A DNA stretch of 19,754 nt from Prevotellaceae bacterium UBA2718 (GCA_002353975.1 DEKQ01000027.1:302-20055); one strand, 5' to 3'; numbered from the stretch's first letter, positions 1-8,044 are shown. Made by a program: numbers and translations. The notes: generated by a model from the sequence alone, not told the origin.

Positions 1-3000
1 GAACTTCGGCACGTTCAGCTCCAGGTTCTCTATCTCCAGCTGCCTGCCTCCCACGGTGTAACGGCTCAGCACGCCTATCTGGTAGGCAAACATAATCTCC
101 GCCGTCAGGTCATAGTCGGCTGCTATCTGTGCGAAAGGATAGTTCTCATGCGACAGCGTGGCGTCAAACTGCTCGCTGACGGTGCGCAGGAAATCGCTGA
201 CAGGCCTGTCATTGACCTTTGTGCTCAGCACGAGTGTATTGACAAACATGCCCACCGTGTCAGCCGTTCTCACGTCGGCGCGGCCATTGCTGATGGTGGT
301 CAGCGTGACGCGTTCGCTGTTGGCATAGCAACTGAGTGTATAGAACACCGCCGCCAGTGAGAGATGCGCCGGTGTCAGCTGATGTCTGCGACAGAATGCC
401 TCCACCTCTTGCAGGTCAAACGGACAGCTGACGATGCCCGTCTCGCCCTGGGCGAGGGGATTGGTCAGGTCGGAAGGTATCTCTGTCACCTCCTCACACT
501 CGCTCAGCTGCTTGTGGAAGAACTCCTTTGCGGCAGCATATTCAGCACCTTCCTCAGCAGCTTTCTGGTCTTTTACGTAGCGGGCATAGGTGTAGTCCTC
601 TGCCTCAACGGGCGTACCGTCCATGGCGCTGCATATCTGGCGCAGCATCAGGTCGATGGAAGCACCGTCTGCCACCAGGTGATGCACGTCCATCAGCAGA
701 TAAACGCAGGCTTCAGTCTCCACTATCTCCATGCGATAGAGCGGCCCCTTGCTGAGGTTGAAGGGCCTCACGAACTCCTGTTTATAGGCCTCCAGCTCTG
801 CCTCGCTCATCTTGGTGACGATGACTTCAGCCGCCATCGCGGGCTGTACCGTCTGCACTACGGTGCCGTCCTTCATGTCAAAGTGTGCCTTCAGCTGCGG
901 GTGAGCGTTCACCATAGCCGTGACGGCCTCCTCAAGACGCGCAAGGTCTGTGTCTTTTGGGAAGGCTATCTTGGTCGGGATATTATAGATAGTGGATAGC
1001 GGCTGCTTGACACACTCCACATAGACGCCCGTCTGTGAGTAGGACAGAGGGAAGGAGACGCTGTCCGCGGGTGTTCCGTCAATGGCGGAATTTGTTTCCG
1101 CACGTGACGGAATTTCTTTCCGCACGTGACGGAATTCTGCGGAAGCACGGTCTTCCGTCTGCAGCAGCGACTGCAGTATCTCGTTCTCTATGCTCTGCAG
1201 CGTGCCGGTCTTGACAAGGGTCTTTGAGTTGAGAGCCACGCCGAAGCGCTTGTTCACCTTCACTGCCAGCTGTATGGCCATGATGCTGGTCAGGCCGGCA
1301 TAGCCCAGGATGGTGGTGACATCAAAGTCCTCATTGTGTATGATGCCGGCTATCATATCGTGCAGCTCCTGCTCCAGCACATTGAGCGGAGCCTGCGGGG
1401 CATCACCCTTCACGGCGGTCTTCTGCGGCTTAGGCAGTGCCCGCTTATCCACCTTCTGGTTCTGGTTCAGCGGTATGCTGTCTATCTGCATCGTCGCGGC
1501 AGGCACCATGTACGGCGGCTTCTCATCCATGATAAAGGCGTTCAGCGCCTGGATGTCCACCTGGCTGTCGCTCACTATGTAGGCAGCTATATACTTTCCC
1601 CCGCCCTCTTCGTCAAAGGCCTGCACGGTGACATCCTTGATGCCGGGGTACTGGCGTATGATGCCCTCCACCTCCTTCAGCTCTATGCGGAAGCCGCGGA
1701 TCTTCACCTGTCCGTCCCTGCGGCCCACAAACTCTATGTTGCCATCGGGCAGATAGCGCACTATGTCGCCGGTGCGGTAACAGCGAGTAAGTGAAGAGTG
1801 AAGAGTGAAGAGTGAAGAATTTTCGGGTGATGATGAAGTAGCTGATTTTTCACTCTTCACTCTTAACTCTTCACTTATGAAGGGATTCTCGATGAAAGCC
1901 TCTGCGGTCTTGTCGGGGCGGTTCAGGTAGCCGCGTGCCACCTGCGGACCGCTGACCCACAGTTCTCCTGCCGCGCCGACGGGCTGGCGGTGCCCGTAAC
2001 GGTCCATCACGTAGAGTCGCGTATTTTGTACGGCCTTGCCGATGGGGATGTTCTGCAGCTTCTCGCGCACCTCAAAGGAGGTGACATAACAGGAAGTCTC
2101 CGTAGGTCCGTAGCAATTGAACAGCTGATATGGCGGCGGCGTGACATCGGCAAGCTTCTCTCCTCCCGTGAAGAATGCCTTCAGCGAGTGGTTGCTGATG
2201 TCGTTGACAAACTGACGCCCCACCTGCGTGGTCATAAAGCCGTAGGTGATGCCGTTCTGCTCAAAATAGTCGTTCAGCGCCATGAGGTCAAGGCGCATCT
2301 CCTCGGGAATGATATATATGGTGGCGCCGGCGGTCAGCGGTGCCCACAGCTCCATCAGTGTGGCATCAAATCCGAAGCTGGCGTATGCCCCCACACGTAT
2401 GTCTGTGCCGTGTTGCAGCTTCTTCTGGTGCATACGGCAGAAGGCCATCACGTTCCGGTGTTCCAGCATTACGCCCTTGGGCACACCCGTGCTGCCCGAG
2501 GTGTAGAGGAGGAAGAAGAGGGATGATGGAAGTGAAGAGTGAAGAGTGAAGAGTGAAGAATCTGCCGTGAGGGCAGGGAGATGAGTGATGTCCTTTGTGA
2601 GCAGTACCTCGCCCTGGTATTCGTTCACTATGGGGCGCAGGTCCTCGTCGGCAATGAGCATCTTCACCTTGGCGTCATCCATCATGAAGTTCAGGCGCTC
2701 TGCAGGGTATGTGGGGTCCAAGGGCTGGTATGCGCAGCCTGCCTTCAGCACTCCAAGCGGTGCTATCACCATCCATTCCGAGCGCGGCACGATGATGGAG
2801 ACAACGTCCTCGGCCTGCAGTCCCTTTGAGATGATGTAGGCAGCCAGACGGTCGCTTATCTCATCCACCTCGCGGTAGGTGTAGCTGCGGTCCTTAAACA
2901 CCACAGCCGTCTTGTCGGGCTGCTCCTCTGCCAAGCGTCGGAACACGCTGACCACGGTCTCCGTCTCGTCCCACGGCATGTCGGTCTCGTTGAAGCTGTC

Positions 3001-4242
3001 AAGCAATGCCGTCTGGCGCTCGTTGGTCAGCGTGATGTCACGCAGCAGCTCATGGCTCATCATGCCGTTGACCACGTTCTCATAGCTGTCCGTAAACTCC
3101 TTTATGAGGGCATCGGAGTATTCGCTCTCATATTCTGCTCTCAGCCAGATGCGCCCGCCACGGATGTATGACTTCAGGTAGAGGCGGTCTCCCTCCGGCT
3201 TCTCCATGCCAAGCTCCACCGTCTCCATCGGACTGCCCATCAGCTTTGTTTCAGAGAACAGTTCTCCGTGCCAGCCGAAGCAGCTATTGGCAGCAAACTG
3301 CAGGTCGCTCACCAGGTCCATGTACGAATAGTCCTCATGCTCGCGACACCCTTTCATCTGCTCCTGCTGGCGGTGCAGCAGTTCGAGCACGGTGGTGTCA
3401 TCGTCAAACTTGCAGTAGATGGGCACGGTCTTGACAAACATTCCGTGCGAGTGGATGAGACGCTTGTCGCTACGTCCGTTGTAGGCAGTGCGTGCCATCG
3501 AAGCCTGTTCGCCGGCATAGCGTGCCAGCAGGTAGGCGTATGCCGTAGTCATCAGCGTGCTCTTATAGACACCATTGTCGCGGCAGAACTGCTCCATCCG
3601 CTCCAGGTCCACGTCCAATGCGCGCTCAGTATATCCTATCGCATCGGAGTCAGGCTCTCTGTCTGGCATCAGCCCCATCACGACATCATCGCAGTCAAAA
3701 TGCTCGGCATACCACTTCCGCCCTGCCTCGCGCACCTCTGGCGTGCGTCGTGCCTGCTCCTGCTCTGCATATTCTGTCAGCGTCAGCACCTCGGGCTCGG
3801 GGGTACCGCCGCCGTATGCCACGTCAATGTCACGCAACAGGATATGCTTCGACGTGCCGTCGTGTATGATATGGTGTGCGTCGAAGAAAAAATAGAAGTG
3901 CTCATCGTCCTCCAGCAGGCGCACGTTAAACAGCCGCCCTCCCACCAGTTGGAATGGCTTGACGAGGCGACTGAAGTCCCTGTCCTCCGTCTTCTCCACC
4001 GTGAGCGTCAGCGGTTCCTCCTCTATATGCTGCATGGGGATGCCCTCGTAGTTCAGCCGCAGGCGGGTGAAGAGCGTGGGGTGAGCCAGCAGTGCAGTCT
4101 CCACTGCCCGGCAAAAGCGCTCCCTGTCCAGTGAATGGTCAAAGATATAGACGTACGGGATGTTGTAGCACAGCTGTCCCTCCTTACCTACGCACTCCAG
4201 ATAAACGCCCATCTGGGATTGTGTCAAAATTGTCTCCTGCAT
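1..4242 (-). CDS. Nonribosomal peptide synthetase, C-A-T-C, 3' part outside window
   Basis: Open minus-strand frame from ATG at 4242 to the window edge: 1414 codons, no stop, C-terminus missing. Domains by residue: condensation about 5-430, HHIIHDG at 123-129; adenylation about 431-945, with A3 core YTSGSTGVPKG (580-590), FDATLMELW, NCYGPTET, YRTGD and the A10 segment NQKVDK (catalytic Lys930); carrier domain with presumed phosphopantetheine Ser986 in GLTSIMAIQL (Thr precedes it instead of the usual His/Asp); second condensation from about 1064, HHLVADG at 1187-1193. Both condensation domains begin with a similar SQxGVYxEC stretch. Aligning to the GrsA pocket gives the tentative code D-A-M-F-F-G-C-C-Y, suggesting a hydrophobic residue, but I recognise no substrate. 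Starting with a condensation domain means an acylated start or an upstream partner. Three repeat-derived in-frame insertions are listed separately. It lies 77 bp downstream of miaB on the same strand and may be co-transcribed. The class is certain; the product is unknown. Confidence 0.95.
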   Translation of the reverse strand, partial: MQETILTQSQMGVYLECVGKEGQLCYNIPYVYIFDHSLDRERFCRAVETALLAHPTLFTRLRLNYEGIPMQHIEEEPLTLTVEKTEDRDFSRLVKPFQLVGGRLFNVRLLEDDEHFYFFFDAHHIIHDGTSKHILLRDIDVAYGGGTPEPEVLTLTEYAEQEQARRTPEVREAGRKWYAEHFDCDDVVMGLMPDREPDSDAIGYTERALDVDLERMEQFCRDNGVYKSTLMTTAYAYLLARYAGEQASMARTAYNGRSDKRLIHSHGMFVKTVPIYCKFDDDTTVLELLHRQQEQMKGCREHEDYSYMDLVSDLQFAANSCFGWHGELFSETKLMGSPMETVELGMEKPEGDRLYLKSYIRGGRIWLRAEYESEYSDALIKEFTDSYENVVNGMMSHELLRDITLTNERQTALLDSFNETDMPWDETETVVSVFRRLAEEQPDKTAVVFKDRSYTYREVDEISDRLAAYIISKGLQAEDVVSIIVPRSEWMVIAPLGVLKAGCAYQPLDPTYPAERLNFMMDDAKVKMLIADEDLRPIVNEYQGEVLLTKDITHLPALTADSSLFTLHSSLPSSLFFLLYTSGSTGVPKGVMLEHRNVMAFCRMHQKKLQHGTDIRVGAYASFGFDATLMELWAPLTAGATIYIIPEEMRLDLMALNDYFEQNGITYGFMTTQVGRQFVNDISNHSLKAFFTGGEKLADVTPPPYQLFNCYGPTETSCYVTSFEVREKLQNIPIGKAVQNTRLYVMDRYGHRQPVGAAGELWVSGPQVARGYLNRPDKTAEAFIENPFISEELRVKSEKSATSSSPENSSLFTLHSSLTRCYRTGDIVRYLPDGNIEFVGRRDGQVKIRGFRIELKEVEGIIRQYPGIKDVTVQAFDEEGGGKYIAAYIVSDSQVDIQALNAFIMDEKPPYMVPAATMQIDSIPLNQNQKVDKRALPKPQKTAVKGDAPQAPLNVLEQELHDMIAGIIHNEDFDVTTILGYAGLTSIMAIQLAVKVNKRFGVALNSKTLVKTGTLQSIENEILQSLLQTEDRASAEFRHVRKEIPSRAETNSAIDGTPADSVSFPLSYSQTGVYVECVKQPLSTIYNIPTKIAFPKDTDLARLEEAVTAMVNAHPQLKAHFDMKDGTVVQTVQPAMAAEVIVTKMSEAELEAYKQEFVRPFNLSKGPLYRMEIVETEACVYLLMDVHHLVADGASIDLMLRQICSAMDGTPVEAEDYTYARYVKDQKAAEEGAEYAAAKEFFHKQLSECEEVTEIPSDLTNPLAQGETGIVSCPFDLQEVEAFCRRHQLTPAHLSLAAVFYTLSCYANSERVTLTTISNGRADVRTADTVGMFVNTLVLSTKVNDRPVSDFLRTVSEQFDATLSHENYPFAQIAADYDLTAEIMFAYQIGVLSRYTVGGRQLEIENLELNVPKF
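1095..1136. repeat. Two 22-bp-period palindromic repeats inside the synthetase linker
   Basis: TTTCCGCACGTGACGGAATT occurs at 1095-1114 and again at 1117-1136, period 22 bp, with a partial third unit (CGGAATTT) just before. Each unit is a near palindrome centred on CACGTG. Since 22 is not a multiple of three, each copy is read in a different frame, yet both stay open. They encode part of the linker between the carrier domain and the second condensation domain (about residues 1035-1054). Confidence 0.85.
1790..1876. repeat. AGTGAAG x4 array with facing inverted copy, inside adenylation domain
   Basis: Four exact AGTGAAG units occupy 1790-1817. A facing, slightly degraded inverted copy (TCACTCTTCACTCTTAACTCTTCACTT) type stretch ends at about 1876, with about 30 bases between. 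On the coding (minus) strand this adds roughly 25-30 residues (about 789-818, rich in Ser, Leu, Glu and Lys) between the ENPF and CYRTGD parts of the adenylation domain, a position normally filled by a short variable loop. Confidence 0.85.
2531..2558. repeat. AGTGAAG x4 tandem array inside adenylation domain
   Basis: Four exact 7-bp AGTGAAG units, the same as at 1790-1817. On the minus strand they encode SSLFTLHSSL, within residues 561-574, just before the A3 core motif (YTSGSTG). The neighbouring frame is intact. Three 7-bp units make 21 bp, so gain or loss of three units keeps frame. Confidence 0.88.
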
Positions 4243-4319
4243 ATTGTGTCGTGATGTTTAGGCTTTAGGTGAATACAGTTCAACCCATCAATTTTGAATT
4301 TTGCATTATTAATTTTGCA
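4243..4319. other. Spacer between miaB and the synthetase gene
   Basis: The 77 bases contain an AT-rich repeat-like stretch with two copies of AATTTTGCATTA-type sequence (about 4294-4322), similar in style to the AT-rich spacers at 12541-12600 and 15464-15490. I see no TAnnTTTG promoter box in the minus-strand direction, which supports read-through from miaB. Confidence 0.5.
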
Positions 4320-5690
4320 TTACTCTATGGCCTCGCCGAGTAGCGTTGCCGACGTGGAACCGGTGATGCGCACCCTGACGGTCTGGCCTATGTGATGCTG
4401 CCCTTTGTCAAACACCACCATCTTGTTCTGGCTGGTGCGTCCGCAGAGCTGCTCGCGGCTGCGCTTGCTGTAGTTCTCCACCAGCACGTCGAATGTCTTG
4501 CCCTCATCGGCCTTGTTGTGGGCAGCCGAGAGGGTGTTCTGCAGCGCTATCATCTCATTCAGTCGGCGTATCTTTTCCTCCTCCGGCACATTGTCGGGCA
4601 GGTGCTTTGAAGCGTAGGTCCCGGGGCGCTCGCTGTACTTGAACATGAAGGCGGCGGCATATCCCACCTCCCTCATCAGCGAAAGCGACTGCCGGTGGTC
4701 CTCCTCCGTCTCGTCGTGGTAGCCCACGAAGAGGTCGGTCGTGATGGCACAGTCGGGCACTATGCGCTTTATTGCGGCAATGCGGTCCAGGTACCACTCG
4801 CGGGTGTATTTCCTGTTCATCAGCCGCAGTATCTTGTTGCTGCCGCTCTGCACGGGCAGGTGTATGTGCTTGCACACGTTGGGGTACTTGGCAATGACCT
4901 TCAGCGTCTCGTCGCTCATATCCTTCGGGTGGCTGGTGGTAAAGCGCACACGCATCTGCGGCACTGCCTCGGCCACCATAGCCAGCAGGCGGGGGAAGGT
5001 GATCGCCTCCTGTGTCTGTTCCTGTGTCTGCGATAGTATCGCAGACTCTCCGACAGACTCCTCTACGGGGTGTGCGATATAAGAATTAACATTCTGCCCC
5101 AGCAGCGTGAGTTCCTTATATCCACGCTCTGCCAGGTCGCGGCATTCGTTGAGTATGGACTCCACATCCCTGCTGCGCTCACGGCCACGGGTATAGGGCA
5201 CTATGCAGTAGTGGCAGAAGTTATTGCATCCGCGCATGATGCTCACAAAGCCCGAGATATGCATGCCGTGCGCCCGCTGCGGCATCACGTCGCGGTAGGT
5301 CTCCGTCACCGACAGCTCAGTGTCTATTGCCTTCTGCCCCTGCTCGCAGGCCGCTATGAGGTGCGGCAGCGAGAGATAGGAGTCAGGACCCGCCACGAGG
5401 TCGGCATGATGGTCAGTGATGAGCGTGTCCTTCACGCGCTCGGCCATGCAGCCCAGCACGCCGAGGATGCGGTGTCCGCGGTTCACATTCTCGCGGTGCA
5501 GCGCCTCAAGGCGGTGATAGATCTTCTGCTCCGCATTGTCGCGCACGGAGCAGGTGTTGAGAAACACCGCATCGGCACCGTCAATGTCGTCTGTCAGTTC
5601 ATAGCCCGCCATCTGCATGATGCTTGCCACCACCTCGCTGTCGGCCACATTCATCTGGCAGCCGTATGTCTCTATGTATAATTTTTTCAT
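4320..5690 (-). CDS. miaB: tRNA-2-methylthio-N6-dimethylallyladenosine synthase MiaB
   Basis: 456 residues from ATG at 5690. The frame is open further upstream, but MKKLYIETYGCQMN is the family's normal N-terminus and the promoter lies at 5735-5765, so the longer form is unlikely. MiaB is a cytoplasmic radical-SAM enzyme that adds a methylthio group to i6A37 of tRNAs reading UNN codons. Visible features: N-terminal cluster cysteines C11, C47, C81; radical-SAM CNNFCHYC with C155, C159, C162; a C-terminal TRAM-like domain from about residue 390. The ETYGCQMN start, NTCSVR and the IVPYTRGRERSR segment point to MiaB rather than RimO or MtaB. Oddity: a low-complexity Gln/Glu/Thr/Ser-rich insert of about 25 residues after QNVNSY contains a perfect 21-bp palindrome at 5026-5046. 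The gene is divergent from xpt. Confidence 0.96.
   Translation of the reverse strand: MKKLYIETYGCQMNVADSEVVASIMQMAGYELTDDIDGADAVFLNTCSVRDNAEQKIYHRLEALHRENVNRGHRILGVLGCMAERVKDTLITDHHADLVAGPDSYLSLPHLIAACEQGQKAIDTELSVTETYRDVMPQRAHGMHISGFVSIMRGCNNFCHYCIVPYTRGRERSRDVESILNECRDLAERGYKELTLLGQNVNSYIAHPVEESVGESAILSQTQEQTQEAITFPRLLAMVAEAVPQMRVRFTTSHPKDMSDETLKVIAKYPNVCKHIHLPVQSGSNKILRLMNRKYTREWYLDRIAAIKRIVPDCAITTDLFVGYHDETEEDHRQSLSLMREVGYAAAFMFKYSERPGTYASKHLPDNVPEEEKIRRLNEMIALQNTLSAAHNKADEGKTFDVLVENYSKRSREQLCGRTSQNKMVVFDKGQHHIGQTVRVRITGSTSATLLGEAIE
5026..5046. repeat. Perfect inverted repeat within miaB insert
   Basis: GTCTGCGATA (5026-5035), one base, then TATCGCAGAC (5037-5046): perfect 10-bp arms. 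It encodes part of the low-complexity insert of MiaB and is flanked by imperfect TGTGTCTG/CCTGTGTCTG direct repeats. Confidence 0.85.
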
Positions 5691-5711
5691 CAGTATAGTC
5701 AGAATGATTAC

Positions 5712-5726
5712 ACGGACACTGTCCGT
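5712..5726 (-). promoter_or_regulatory. Inverted repeat in the miaB leader
   Basis: ACGGACA (5712-5718), one base, TGTCCGT (5720-5726): perfect 7-bp arms, at or just after the expected transcription start of the minus-strand promoter at 5735-5765 and 22 bases upstream of the miaB start codon. It could be a repressor operator or an RNA hairpin; nothing in the sequence decides between them. Confidence 0.55.
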
Positions 5727-5734
5727 AACCGCCA

Positions 5735-5765
5735 CAAAGTTATGATTTTTTTCTGAAACGACAAA
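5735..5765 (-). promoter_or_regulatory. miaB promoter, Bacteroidetes sigma-ABfr type
   Basis: On the minus strand, TTTG (5762-5765) is followed after 19 bases by TAACTTTG (5735-5742), matching the Bacteroidetes -33 TTTG / -7 TAnnTTTG consensus. Expected start near 5728, giving a leader of about 38 bases. This supports the shorter miaB start at 5690. Confidence 0.8.
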
Positions 5766-5808
5766 GGAAATGAAAGAAAGTGTCACCTTTCTTGCACTAT
5801 TTTGAAGA

Positions 5809-5824
5809 TATATTTGTAACTTTG
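5809..5824 (+). promoter_or_regulatory. Tandem -7 boxes for the xpt operon
   Basis: TATATTTG (5809-5816) and TAACTTTG (5817-5824) both match TAnnTTTG and are directly adjacent. No exact TTTG -33 sits at the ideal distance; TTTC at 5788-5791 and CTTG at 5791-5794 are the nearest. The leader to the ATG at 5872 is only about 40 bases, too short for a purine riboswitch. Confidence 0.65.
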
Positions 5825-5871
5825 CACACGAAAATGTTTATAATCGCTATTTGTATCCAGTAACTAAAACA

Positions 5872-6495
5872 ATGAACTTCCTTGAAGAGAAAATCCTATC
5901 CGACGGTAATATCAAGCAGGGTAATATCCTGAAGATAGACAACTTCCTGAACCACCAGATTGACATTGACATCATGCGCCAGATAGCCTACGAGCTGAAG
6001 CGGCGCTTTCGCAATGTTACAGTAAACAAAGTGCTCACCATCGAGGCGAGCGGCATTGCCATTGCTACCATGCTGGGCGATGTGTATGACGTGCCCGTGG
6101 TGTTTGCCAAGAAGAGCGAGACGGCAAACAGCACCGACGACAAGTACATGGCGCAGGCCTATTCGTTCACCCACAAGAAGATGAACAATGTGTTTGTCTC
6201 CAAGCCCTACCTGCAATCCACGGACCGCGTGCTGATAGTCGATGACTTCCTTGCCGACGGTCAGGCCATGCACGCCCTCATCGACCTGGTGCACCAGGCA
6301 GGCGGCGAGGTGGCCGGCATCGGCATCGCCGTGGAGAAAGGACAGCAGAAGGGCGGACGCATACTCCGCGAGGAGGGCTACCGTCTGGAGTCTATCGCAA
6401 TAATAGAGGAGATGGACTGGGAAACACAGACCATCCGCTTCCGCGAACAGCCGTCACGCTCCAACAACCACGACAAACTGACAACAAAACCCTAA
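5872..6495 (+). CDS. xpt: Xanthine phosphoribosyltransferase
   Basis: 207 residues from ATG at 5872; a TTG seven codons upstream is less likely because MNFLEEKILSDG is the usual family start. The enzyme converts xanthine and PRPP to XMP, a purine salvage step in the cytoplasm. The PRPP-binding loop VLIVDDFLADGQAM is at residues 120-133 with the adjacent Asp pair, and TIEASGIA (56-63) is typical of the Xpt/adenine-PRT-like group. The C-terminus (about 192-207, SRSNNHDKLTTKP) is slightly longer than usual and polar. First gene of a likely operon with the NCS2 permease and DUF5020 channel, which supports a purine substrate. In Bacillus the xpt-pbuX pair is under a guanine riboswitch; none is visible here. 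A guanine or hypoxanthine preference cannot be excluded by eye. Confidence 0.93.
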   Translation: MNFLEEKILSDGNIKQGNILKIDNFLNHQIDIDIMRQIAYELKRRFRNVTVNKVLTIEASGIAIATMLGDVYDVPVVFAKKSETANSTDDKYMAQAYSFTHKKMNNVFVSKPYLQSTDRVLIVDDFLADGQAMHALIDLVHQAGGEVAGIGIAVEKGQQKGGRILREEGYRLESIAIIEEMDWETQTIRFREQPSRSNNHDKLTTKP

Positions 6496-6714
6496 CCCCC
6501 TACCCAGCCACCGTGCCCTGCGGCTCCTTCTCTTCTCAGCAAGAGCAGTCACCGTGCCCAGCGGTTCCATCGCAAGGAGCCTTCACCCCTGCCACCGTGC
6601 CCAGCGGTTCCTTCTCTTCTCAGCAAGAGCAGCCACCGTGCCCTGCGGTTCTTTGCAGAGCAAAGCGTCACAAGTGCCGAGCGCTCCGCAGGGAATCCTC
6701 AACCCTCAACCACT
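6496..6714. repeat. Cluster of four REP-like elements between xpt and permease
   Basis: This 219-base spacer is filled by four copies of CCACCGTGCCC(T/A)GCGGTTCC-type sequence at 6508-6527, 6549-6568, 6592-6611 and 6633-6652. Two are followed by the same CTTCTCTTCTCAGCAAGAGC stretch. The last continues into the hairpin CTTTGC-AGA-GCAAAG (6651-6665), and CCCTGCGG (6641-6648) can pair with CCGCAGGG (6686-6693). No promoter box is seen, so the permease probably depends on read-through from xpt. The ORF that can be read through it is repeat translation. Confidence 0.85.
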
Positions 6715-8037
6715 ATGAAGACCTCAACACCTTACCAACTTGACGGCAGGATGCCGTTACTCCAGGCCGTACCGTTTGGCCTGCAACACGTGCTGGCAAT
6801 GTTTGTCAGCAACATCACCCCCATCATCATCCTTGCCAACGTCGTTGGCATCAACCCACAGCTGAGCGCCGTGCTCATACAGAACTGCATGGTCATCGCC
6901 GGCATCGGCACGCTCGTACAGCTCTACCCCATCTGGCGCATCGGCTCACGCCTGCCCATCGTGATGGGCATCAGCTTCACCTTCCTGTCGCTCAACATCT
7001 TCATCGCCACATCGCAGGGCATGGGCGTGCTGATAGGCGCCGTGATAATCGGCGGACTGGTGGAGGGCCTGCTGGGCCTCTTTGCCAAATACTGGATCAA
7101 GCTCGTGCCACATCTCGTAGCGGCCACGGTGGTGACGGCCATCGGCTTCTCGCTGCTACCCATCGGAGCCAACTCCTTCGCAGGCGGCGTAGGGGCTGAG
7201 GACTTCGGCTCGCTGCAGAACTGGATAGTGGGCTCCTTCACACTGCTCGTCTGCCTGGGCTTCCAGGTGTTTGCCAAGGGCTTCTTCCGTTCGCTCTCGG
7301 TGCTCTTCGGACTCATAGCGGGCTACATCCTCGCCGCCTGCATGGGCATGGTAAACTTCTCAGGCATGGAGAACGTGGGCATTGTCTCGCTGCCTCAGTT
7401 ACTGCCCTTCAAGCCCGAGTTTGAGATTGGCGCCATACTCTCAATCATAGCCATCTACATGGTGTCGGCCACCGAGACCATCGGCGACACGAGCGCCCTG
7501 TGCAACGGTGCCCTGCACCGCAATCCCCACAAGATAGAGATGGGTGCCAGCATCTCGTGCGACGGCTTCGTGAGCAGCCTGGCAGGCCTCTTCGGATGCA
7601 CGCCAATCACCTCGTTCAGCCAGAACGTGGGACTCGCTGCCATGTCGGGCGTCGTAAACCGCTTCGCCATCGCCACAGGTGCCTGCATCATGATACTCGG
7701 CGGCATATTCCCCGCAGTGGGCATGGTGCTCACCACCATACCGCAGGCAGTCCTCGGAGGATGCTCCATAATGATGTTCGGCTCCATCATGTTCGCTGGT
7801 TTCGGCATGATGTCAAGGTGCGGATTCTCCAACCGCAACATGATCATCGTGTCACTCTCCCTCAGCATCGGACTCGGATTCACACAGGCATCGGGCATGT
7901 TCACCATCTTCCCGCAGATGTTCCGCACCATCTTTGCCGAAAACTGCGTAGCCGTAGTATTCGTCCTCGCCGTACTGCTAAACCTCATCCTGCCGAACAA
8001 AGAAAACGTAAACCCATCAACCCAACCAGCCCCATAA
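6715..8037 (+). CDS. NCS2-family xanthine/uracil permease
   Basis: 440 residues, strongly hydrophobic, about 12-14 membrane segments. The N-terminal FGLQHVLAMFVSNITPIII is a hallmark of the nucleobase:cation symporter-2 family. ETIGDTSA (254-261) carries the acidic substrate-binding Glu of transmembrane segment 8, and QNVGLAAMSGVVNR (303-316) is the NCS2 signature. The Q-N-x-G form and similarity to XanQ/PbuX-type sequences favour xanthine (or urate) over uracil, in line with the preceding xpt gene. It works in the inner membrane, bringing in the base that Xpt converts to XMP. The start ATG at 6715 gives the normal family N-terminus, directly after the repeat cluster. Family certain; exact substrate inferred from context. 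Confidence 0.93.
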   Translation: MKTSTPYQLDGRMPLLQAVPFGLQHVLAMFVSNITPIIILANVVGINPQLSAVLIQNCMVIAGIGTLVQLYPIWRIGSRLPIVMGISFTFLSLNIFIATSQGMGVLIGAVIIGGLVEGLLGLFAKYWIKLVPHLVAATVVTAIGFSLLPIGANSFAGGVGAEDFGSLQNWIVGSFTLLVCLGFQVFAKGFFRSLSVLFGLIAGYILAACMGMVNFSGMENVGIVSLPQLLPFKPEFEIGAILSIIAIYMVSATETIGDTSALCNGALHRNPHKIEMGASISCDGFVSSLAGLFGCTPITSFSQNVGLAAMSGVVNRFAIATGACIMILGGIFPAVGMVLTTIPQAVLGGCSIMMFGSIMFAGFGMMSRCGFSNRNMIIVSLSLSIGLGFTQASGMFTIFPQMFRTIFAENCVAVVFVLAVLLNLILPNKENVNPSTQPAP

Positions 8038-8044
8038 AAATAAA

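Noticed and set aside
3268..4134. Long plus-strand ORF of 288 codons, and the other plus-strand ORFs across 148-4134
   Set aside because: They lie antisense to the synthetase reading frame, which has clear domain motifs; the antisense proteins are His/Leu/Val-rich and without recognisable domains.
5691..5786. Longer MiaB start 32 codons upstream
   Set aside because: The extension crosses the -7 and -33 boxes and the leader palindrome and is not part of the family's N-terminus.
5825..5871. Guanine riboswitch in front of xpt
   Set aside because: The leader is only about 40 bases and lacks the three-way junction sequence.
6513..6743. 76-codon plus-strand ORF with repeated GSFSSQQEQ
   Set aside because: It is a translation of the REP-like repeat cluster, begins with GTG in repeat DNA and overlaps the permease start.
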